From CAVSUB01 sp963730995 (GTDB lineage Bacteria; Acidobacteriota; Vicinamibacteria; Vicinamibacterales; 2-12-FULL-66-21), in NCBI GenBank assembly GCA_963730995.1, contig CAVSUB010000013.1:496001-560000 (forward strand): a stretch of 64,000 bases of DNA, given 5' to 3'. The position numbers were made by a program, and so were the translations under genes. The notes under the pieces are model-generated. The model had not been told where the DNA came from and ran no database searches. It was given only the letters and a program-made list of their open reading frames with translations. Of this stretch, positions 59,413 to 64,000 are shown piece after piece (the stretch's first letter is position 1; every line of letters begins with the position of its first letter).

Positions 59413-61533
59413 TCAGCGTACGACGCGGATGCCGGTCACGACGCGCATTTCGCCGGTCGTCTCAATCGTTCCCACCTCGATGACGTAGTCGCCAGGCGCG
59501 AGCGGCGCGAGCGCCACGTCGGCGGTAATCCATCGCTGGCCGCTCGAATCGTCCGTACGCTCTCCGACTGTGACTGGCACCGCCAAGGGTTGACCGGCGC
59601 GATCAAGCATCCGGCCCGTCCCGGGCTTCGCGGAGGCCGAAACCGGCAGCTCGAGATGCGCCCGTTCGGCACGACTGAAGCGGGCATCTGCGGTAACGAC
59701 CTGCCGGTTGGCGCTTGCCGGTCCACGACGATACAACAGCGGCTGGGGCGCGAGGGGTACGCGGATGCCGTCAGTCACCGCAGCCGAGGTGCTGTCTGTC
59801 GAGGAGACGCGCACGAGCACGTCGATCGGCGATTCCTTCGCCGCCGTTATCTTCACCGACGTCAGGAACGTCCGTTCGCCCGCCTTGACGGTCACTCGGG
59901 ACCCCGTTGACGCGCCTCCGCTGGAGATCTGCAGTGCGGCCGTCGCCCCCTGACTCCACTCGTCGCTCCGTCCGGACGGCGACAGCAACTCGCCGGCTAT
60001 CCACAACAGGTCGCCGCCGGGCGCCGGCGTTGCCCGGAGCCTGATGCGCGCGTCCGGCCGGATCTCGGCCAGCATGCCCAACGCGGATTGAACCGGGCTC
60101 GTGACCGTGACCGCTGGAGAAGCCGCCGCCTTCCGGGCGCGCGCGATTTCGTCCGCACTCGCTGCCCGATAGCCGTGGCGTGCCCGCACCTCCACGCCAG
60201 CCCGCTTGACGCGCACTTTGAGTTGGCGGTACCCGCCATCGAGCTTGCCGTTCGTCGAGTAGTACCCGAGCAGATAGTAGGACGTGAGGTCGTCTGAGAT
60301 CTTCCGTAGACTCATGTCGAGATCGTTGCTGTCCATGACGGCGATGCCGTCGGTTGCGACGGCAAGCGTGCCCATGGCGTCCTGGTGAGTCCTCAGCGAG
60401 CGAGCGTCCTGCGTCAGCGTGAGGCCCTGGTTGATCGGCGTGTCGAATGCGACGAGGCCCCGAGGATCGATCGGATAGAAGCTCGAGTTGCTGCGGTTGG
60501 CATCGTTGATGATGTCGCGGAGGAACATCTCGTCGTCCATGGCCGCCAGCCGCTGCCGGTCCGCGTCGCACTCCGTCTTGCTCACGGGCAGGCTGCTGTT
60601 GCGATTGTCCTTTGTCGTAAATTTGCCGTCCGGCCCGACGCGGACCGGATCGAGACCGGGAATCGGATCTTCCAGGCCCGTAACGGGATCCTTGCGAAGC
60701 TTCTCGAGGCTGGGGTCGGGCCTGAACAGCTGCCAGCCTTCGGTCACCGTCAGAATGGCTTTCCGTTCTTCGCGAATGCCGTTCAGGTATCTGACGAGAT
60801 CCTGGAGAGCTTCGAGCGTGACCCGTTCTCTCTTCCGCGCAATGAGCTGTCGGGCGAGCGCCGACTCGGTGGTTTTCTCGGTCGGCATCGGCGGATAGCA
60901 AATGCTGTAGGCGTCCTCGCGTTCGTCTCGCGTCGCGCCGAAGCGCTCACCCCAGATCCAGTGCTTCCTCAACTGCTCTTCTGTGACCGCCCTCCGTCGC
61001 GACAGAACGACGTCCGACACGGTCATGCTGGGCGTCATGATGCCTACGAGATCGTCCGGACCGAGGATGCGGTTCATCAGGCGTATCAATGGTTCCGCGA
61101 TGTCGTGCGAGCCCACTACGGAGACATGCGGGCCGTCGAGGAAGATCACGAACACGCGATTCCTCGCGTTGGCCGCGGCCTGCAGCATCTCGCGCTCCGA
61201 CGTCGGCTCGATGGCCAGCGACTCCGGTCCCGCGGGACGAACGACGACATGCTCGAACGACTCGACCTTCTGCAGGACGCCATCCTCCAAGACCTCGAAA
61301 TCGGCCGCTCCAAGATCGGTGACGGGCTTGCCGTCCTTCGTGGGATAGGTGTCAACGCGGACGAAGTTGGCCTCCGTCCTGAATGTTGGTGTTGCCTGAT
61401 TGGGTGGTGCCGGCTGTGACGATGTCGGCTGTTGTGGTGACGAGGACGTGGGGGGCGCGGCGGTTTGTGCTGCCGGCCAGGCGCACAGACCAAGCGTGAT
61501 GACGGTCGCGAGAGCTCGAATTGATGGGCGCAC
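59413..61533 (-). CDS. Secreted VWFA-domain protein of the acidobacterial type
   Basis: A 706-residue protein: signal peptide (LATVITLGLCAWPAAQ), Pro/Ser/Gln-rich linker, then FVRVDTYPTKDGKPVTDLGAADFEVLEDGVLQKV, the Ig-like lead-in of the acidobacterial VWFA family. The VWA part starts VFVIFLDGPHVSV; its MIDAS D-x-S-x-S is degraded to D-G-P-H-V. Late elements are ISDDLTSYYLLGYYSTNGKLDGGYRQLKVRVKRAGVEVRARHGY and a beta-rich C-terminus. Members are numerous in Acidobacteriota and are of unknown function, thought to be surface adhesion or sensing. No operon partner is obvious. Confidence 0.85.
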   Translation of the reverse strand: MRPSIRALATVITLGLCAWPAAQTAAPPTSSSPQQPTSSQPAPPNQATPTFRTEANFVRVDTYPTKDGKPVTDLGAADFEVLEDGVLQKVESFEHVVVRPAGPESLAIEPTSEREMLQAAANARNRVFVIFLDGPHVSVVGSHDIAEPLIRLMNRILGPDDLVGIMTPSMTVSDVVLSRRRAVTEEQLRKHWIWGERFGATRDEREDAYSICYPPMPTEKTTESALARQLIARKRERVTLEALQDLVRYLNGIREERKAILTVTEGWQLFRPDPSLEKLRKDPVTGLEDPIPGLDPVRVGPDGKFTTKDNRNSSLPVSKTECDADRQRLAAMDDEMFLRDIINDANRSNSSFYPIDPRGLVAFDTPINQGLTLTQDARSLRTHQDAMGTLAVATDGIAVMDSNDLDMSLRKISDDLTSYYLLGYYSTNGKLDGGYRQLKVRVKRAGVEVRARHGYRAASADEIARARKAAASPAVTVTSPVQSALGMLAEIRPDARIRLRATPAPGGDLLWIAGELLSPSGRSDEWSQGATAALQISSGGASTGSRVTVKAGERTFLTSVKITAAKESPIDVLVRVSSTDSTSAAVTDGIRVPLAPQPLLYRRGPASANRQVVTADARFSRAERAHLELPVSASAKPGTGRMLDRAGQPLAVPVTVGERTDDSSGQRWITADVALAPLAPGDYVIEVGTIETTGEMRVVTGIRVVR

Positions 61534-61603
61534 GTGACGTCCTGACCGGCGGCGCTGGCCGGGGAAGTCTATGCGAAAACAGGTCTACGCGGAAGGAAGA
61601 GAC

Positions 61604-61897
61604 TCAGCTGGCCTTCTTCTGGACGGGGCTATCATCCCAGCCCTGCTGCCTCAGACGCAGCTCGTAGCTGCGAGCCCAGCCAAGTGCAAATTTCTCTTCC
61701 TCGAAGAGCTCGGTGAGGACGACGTCACGATCGTGAACGACCTGCACTTCCACTGGAACGGGCCCACCGTGGAGAACACAAGTGACGTCGATCTTGCGCC
61801 GTCGGAGACACCACAACACACGCCCGTTGGGTGGAAAGTCGGATGGACTCACGGCTGGCGCACCCCCGCTGGCGCCAACGCTGTTTCTGGATAGCAT
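61604..61897 (-). CDS. Small protein of unknown function
   Basis: A 97-residue frame from ATG 61897 (a TTG six codons earlier is also possible). RRKIDVTCVLHGGPVPVEVQVVHDRDVVLTELF is a run of beta strands, and FALGWARSYELRLRQQGW is an amphipathic helix near the C-terminus. The strand-then-helix pattern with W-A-x-x-x-x-x-x-L resembles small cytoplasmic proteins found scattered in this kind of genome. No function can be given. It lies in the gap between the VWFA gene and the ROK kinase gene. Confidence 0.45.
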   Translation of the reverse strand: MLSRNSVGASGGAPAVSPSDFPPNGRVLWCLRRRKIDVTCVLHGGPVPVEVQVVHDRDVVLTELFEEEKFALGWARSYELRLRQQGWDDSPVQKKAS

Positions 61898-62011
61898 GAG
61901 CTTACGCTCGGGCAAGCCGGTCCGTCAAGACCCATACCGGTGAAATCCAGGCCCACTCCGCATATGATCGCTGCGCAAAACCAACGAAATGGAGTCGCAG
62001 GTGACTAGAGG

Positions 62012-63034
62012 ATGACAGCGGCACGGCGACAGGTGTACGTGGGGACAGACGGAGGCGCAACGACCTCCAAGACGGGCGCGGTCTGGGCGGATGGAACTAC
62101 CGTGTCCACGCGGTTGCTGCAGCGGCCGACAGGCTCAGCCGACGGACCGATGGCAGTGGTTCGGGGTTGGGTGAGCGGGATCACCGAGTACCTTGCCGAG
62201 AACGATCTCGCGTGGGACAGCGTCGGCGGCGTGGGGCTCGCGATTCCGGGGCCGTTTCAGCGGTACGGCGTCTTCGACAAGTCTCCGAACCTGCCGGAGA
62301 GTTTTGCGGGGTTCGACGTTCACACCGCGTACGCCGGTGCCTTGGCGGAGCGGGCGGGATTTGCTGTGCCGCTCGTGGTCGGGAACGACGGGAACATGGG
62401 TGGCGTGGCCGAGGCGCAGAGAGTTCGTGGGCGCAGCGCTTCGGCGGTCCTCATGCTCGCGCCCGGTTCGGGTCTGGGCTGCGCCTACATCGATCCCCGC
62501 GGCTTGCCGCTCGACGGGGACACGCTTGCCGGTATGGAAGGCGCTCACATGCCCGCGCCGCTCCACTTGCTCAATGCGAAACCGTACCCGTGCGGATGTG
62601 GCCGGACCTGGGGATGCGTCGAGGTCTACACTACGCTTTCGGGACTTCCCCACCTGCTCGCGGAGCGCATCGGCGACTCGATTGCCCCGGCGGAGCTCAA
62701 ACAACGCGCTTTCGGGCTGCGGGGGCTCGCCCAGAAAGGCGACCCGCTGGCCTGCGAGATTTTCGATTTCCAGGCGCGCGTGCTCGGTCTTCACGTCGCG
62801 ACGCTCGCCATGGCAGTCGATCCCGCCTTTGTCGTCATCGGCGGCGGCCTGATGGATCCGGAGGCGACGACCGAGCCATTTCGCGAGCGTTATCTTCGGA
62901 TCGTGCGAGAGGCAGCGGACCCGTATCTCTGGCCCGCGCAGCGCGAGCGGTTGAGCGTGGTCCCCGCGGCGCTCGGCGATCTGTCGCAAGCCATCGGCGC
63001 CGGCCTCGTCGCGCTCTACCAGAGCCGCTCGTAG
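62012..63034 (+). CDS. ROK-family sugar kinase
   Basis: A 340-residue actin-fold kinase. VYVGTDGGATTSKTGAVWADG is the phosphate-1 loop. GVGLAIPGPFQRYG, VVGNDGNMGGVAEA with the catalytic Asp, and LAPGSGLGCAYID (phosphate-2) follow. PCGCGRTWGCVEVYTT is the ROK zinc site, with one more residue between the Cys pairs than usual. Likely substrate is glucose or N-acetylglucosamine. GAGG sits directly before ATG 62012. It stands alone, facing the permease gene. Confidence 0.85.
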   Translation: MTAARRQVYVGTDGGATTSKTGAVWADGTTVSTRLLQRPTGSADGPMAVVRGWVSGITEYLAENDLAWDSVGGVGLAIPGPFQRYGVFDKSPNLPESFAGFDVHTAYAGALAERAGFAVPLVVGNDGNMGGVAEAQRVRGRSASAVLMLAPGSGLGCAYIDPRGLPLDGDTLAGMEGAHMPAPLHLLNAKPYPCGCGRTWGCVEVYTTLSGLPHLLAERIGDSIAPAELKQRAFGLRGLAQKGDPLACEIFDFQARVLGLHVATLAMAVDPAFVVIGGGLMDPEATTEPFRERYLRIVREAADPYLWPAQRERLSVVPAALGDLSQAIGAGLVALYQSRS

Positions 63035-63056
63035 CGCGGGGTCTTCAGACCCCGCG
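63035..63056. terminator. Hairpin between convergent genes
   Basis: CGCGGGGTCT (63035-63044) and AGACCCCGCG (63047-63056) pair perfectly over 10 bp with a two-base spacer. It starts immediately after the ROK kinase stop codon. There is no T-run, so it may stall or protect rather than terminate strictly. Confidence 0.55.
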
Positions 63057-63068
63057 AACACTGTGTAG

Positions 63069-63125
63069 CGTAGCTCTCAGCTTTGGGGCGTGAGCTGAAA
63101 GCCGAGAGCTGATAACTGATAGCTT
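63069..63125. repeat. Short degenerate AGCTCTCAGCTTT-type repeat
   Basis: AGCTCTCAGCTTT, AGCTGAAAGC, AGAGCTGATAACTGATAGCT: overlapping direct and inverted AGCT-based words in the convergent gap. No coding potential. Confidence 0.5.
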
Positions 63126-63161
63126 CATGGAATTCACACCCGGCTCAAGTGAATTCCGCAA

Positions 63162-64000
63162 CTAATCCTGCCGCAGCACCACCAGCGGATCGACTCGTGT
63201 GGCGCTGCGGGCGGGAATCACGCACGCCAGCAACGCGACGAGTGCGATGAGTCCGGACACGCCGGCGAGCGTCGCGGGATCGTTCGGCTTCACGTTGAAC
63301 AGGAGCGACGCCAGCGCCCGGTTGACGAGGAACGACGCCGCGATGCCCGCGGCGAGCCCGATGCCCGTCAGCGTGAGCCCCTGCCTGAGGACCATCCGTA
63401 AGACGGATCGACGGTCGGCGCCAAGCGCCATCCGGATCCCGATTTCGCGCCGGCGCTCCATCACGATGTAGGACAGGATTCCGTACGTTCCCACTGCGGC
63501 GAGGAGCAGGGCGAGCCCCGCAAACACCATCAGCAGCAGCGCCAGGAACCGCGGCCGCTGCACGGCGTCCCCGAACACCTCCTCCATCGTCCGCATCCGC
63601 ACGATTGGAAGCGACGTGTCTACCTCCGCTACCGCTGCGCGCAACTGCGGCGCGAGCGTCTCGAACGGCAGCGTCGACCGCACGGCGAGGTTCATGCTGG
63701 ACGGCGCGTTCTGGAAGACGCGAGGGGCCTGGTCCGCAAGCAAGAACAACTCTGTACCAGCGGCAGCGTCCAGCCCGCCCTGCTTGAGATCCTTCAGGAT
63801 GCCGACGATGGTCGCGAAAGGCTGCGTCGATCGGGCAGACCCTGGACGAACTCTCCTGCCAATCGGGTTCATGCTCGGAAAGAACTTTCTGGCGAGCGTC
63901 TGGTTGATCAGTGCCACAGGCTGTCCGGTAACGTCGCCTTCCTGGAATCCCCGGCCGGAAACCACCGGTATCTTCATCGCATCGACGTAGCCGATCGTCA
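63162..64000 (-). CDS. MacB/ADOP-type ABC transporter permease, C-terminal part
   Basis: The frame continues past base 64000. The first visible residues are TIGYVDAMKIPVVSGRGFQEGD, the periplasmic segment common to acidobacterial ADOP permeases. The rest shows VGILKDLKQGGLD, RTMEEVFGDAVQRPRFLALLLMVFAGLALLLAAVGTYGILSYIVMERRREIGIRMALGADRRSVLRMVL (first FtsX membrane unit with the E-I-G-I-R-M-A-L-G-A motif) and a C-terminal ACVIPARSATRVDPLVVLR. Such permeases work with a separate ATPase in mechanotransmission-type export or lipid handling. The ATPase is not visible here. Confidence 0.88.
   Translation of the reverse strand, partial: TIGYVDAMKIPVVSGRGFQEGDVTGQPVALINQTLARKFFPSMNPIGRRVRPGSARSTQPFATIVGILKDLKQGGLDAAAGTELFLLADQAPRVFQNAPSSMNLAVRSTLPFETLAPQLRAAVAEVDTSLPIVRMRTMEEVFGDAVQRPRFLALLLMVFAGLALLLAAVGTYGILSYIVMERRREIGIRMALGADRRSVLRMVLRQGLTLTGIGLAAGIAASFLVNRALASLLFNVKPNDPATLAGVSGLIALVALLACVIPARSATRVDPLVVLRQD

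Overview
The window is high-GC DNA with densely packed, overlapping genes. Gene content points to an Acidobacteriota genome, most likely of the Vicinamibacteria type. This is inferred from an acidobacterial-type VWFA-domain secreted protein, an ADOP/MacB-like permease, an ECF sigma factor next to a Ser/Thr kinase with a TolB/WD40-like C-terminus, many secreted propeller and hydrolase proteins, and short GC-rich dispersed repeats. No phage, IS transposase, CRISPR array or rRNA was seen. The one RNA gene is tRNA-Gly(CCC).

Layout. 1-860: start of a leucyl aminopeptidase (-) and a PKD-like secreted protein (+, frameshifted). 846-14269 (-): an aromatic amino-acid supra-operon, aroDE fusion-trpE-trpG-trpD-trpC-trpF-trpB-trpA-chorismate mutase, mostly joined by 1-4 bp overlaps, then DAHP synthase, tyrA, a GNAT enzyme, acetoacetyl-CoA synthetase and a JAMM peptidase. 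Upstream of aroDE is a trp attenuator: a leader peptide with three tandem Trp codons, a candidate antiterminator and a strong intrinsic terminator. 14566-23492: S55 peptidase, a propeller protein (frameshifted), an ECF sigma/anti-sigma pair (sigma frameshifted), a TPR protein and two Opp/Dpp permeases. 23643-26939: a very large sigma-54 activator. 27052-34776 (+): aroC-def-fmt-rsmB-PASTA protein-rpe-thioesterase-epimerase-bamD-like. 35034-38424: pgsA (frameshifted), a sugar nucleotidyltransferase, a phosphomannomutase and tRNA-Gly.

38.4-50.6 kb is an accessory, partly decayed zone. It has a 100-102 bp tandem array, fragments of a possible DNA methyltransferase, a BoxR/BzdR-like regulator, a quinone oxidoreductase and an aryl-alcohol dehydrogenase, an intact benzoate-CoA ligase-type enzyme, and a salicylate-to-gentisate cluster. 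The cluster holds marR, gentisate 1,2-dioxygenase, a DinB protein, a salicylyl-CoA 5-hydroxylase-like flavoprotein (frameshifted), an internally deleted fumarylpyruvate hydrolase, an aryl-AMP ligase and a hotdog thioesterase. marR and the dioxygenase gene diverge from a perfectly palindromic operator in which both strands read TTGACA-16-TATACT.

48-64 kb is a run of secreted or regulatory genes: carboxylesterase, LamG-like protein, PQQ-type propeller carrying a repeat element inside its signal-peptide region, amidohydrolase, ECF sigma plus Ser/Thr kinase, membrane protein, aldose-epimerase-like protein, VWFA protein, ROK kinase and a partial ABC permease.

Six otherwise good genes carry a single-base frame disruption. 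Five of the six can be placed at a CCGG tetranucleotide, and essential-type genes such as pgsA and bamD are among them. Sequencing or assembly error is therefore as likely as real decay for those six. The truncated remnants in the accessory zone do not fit that explanation and look like genuine deletions.
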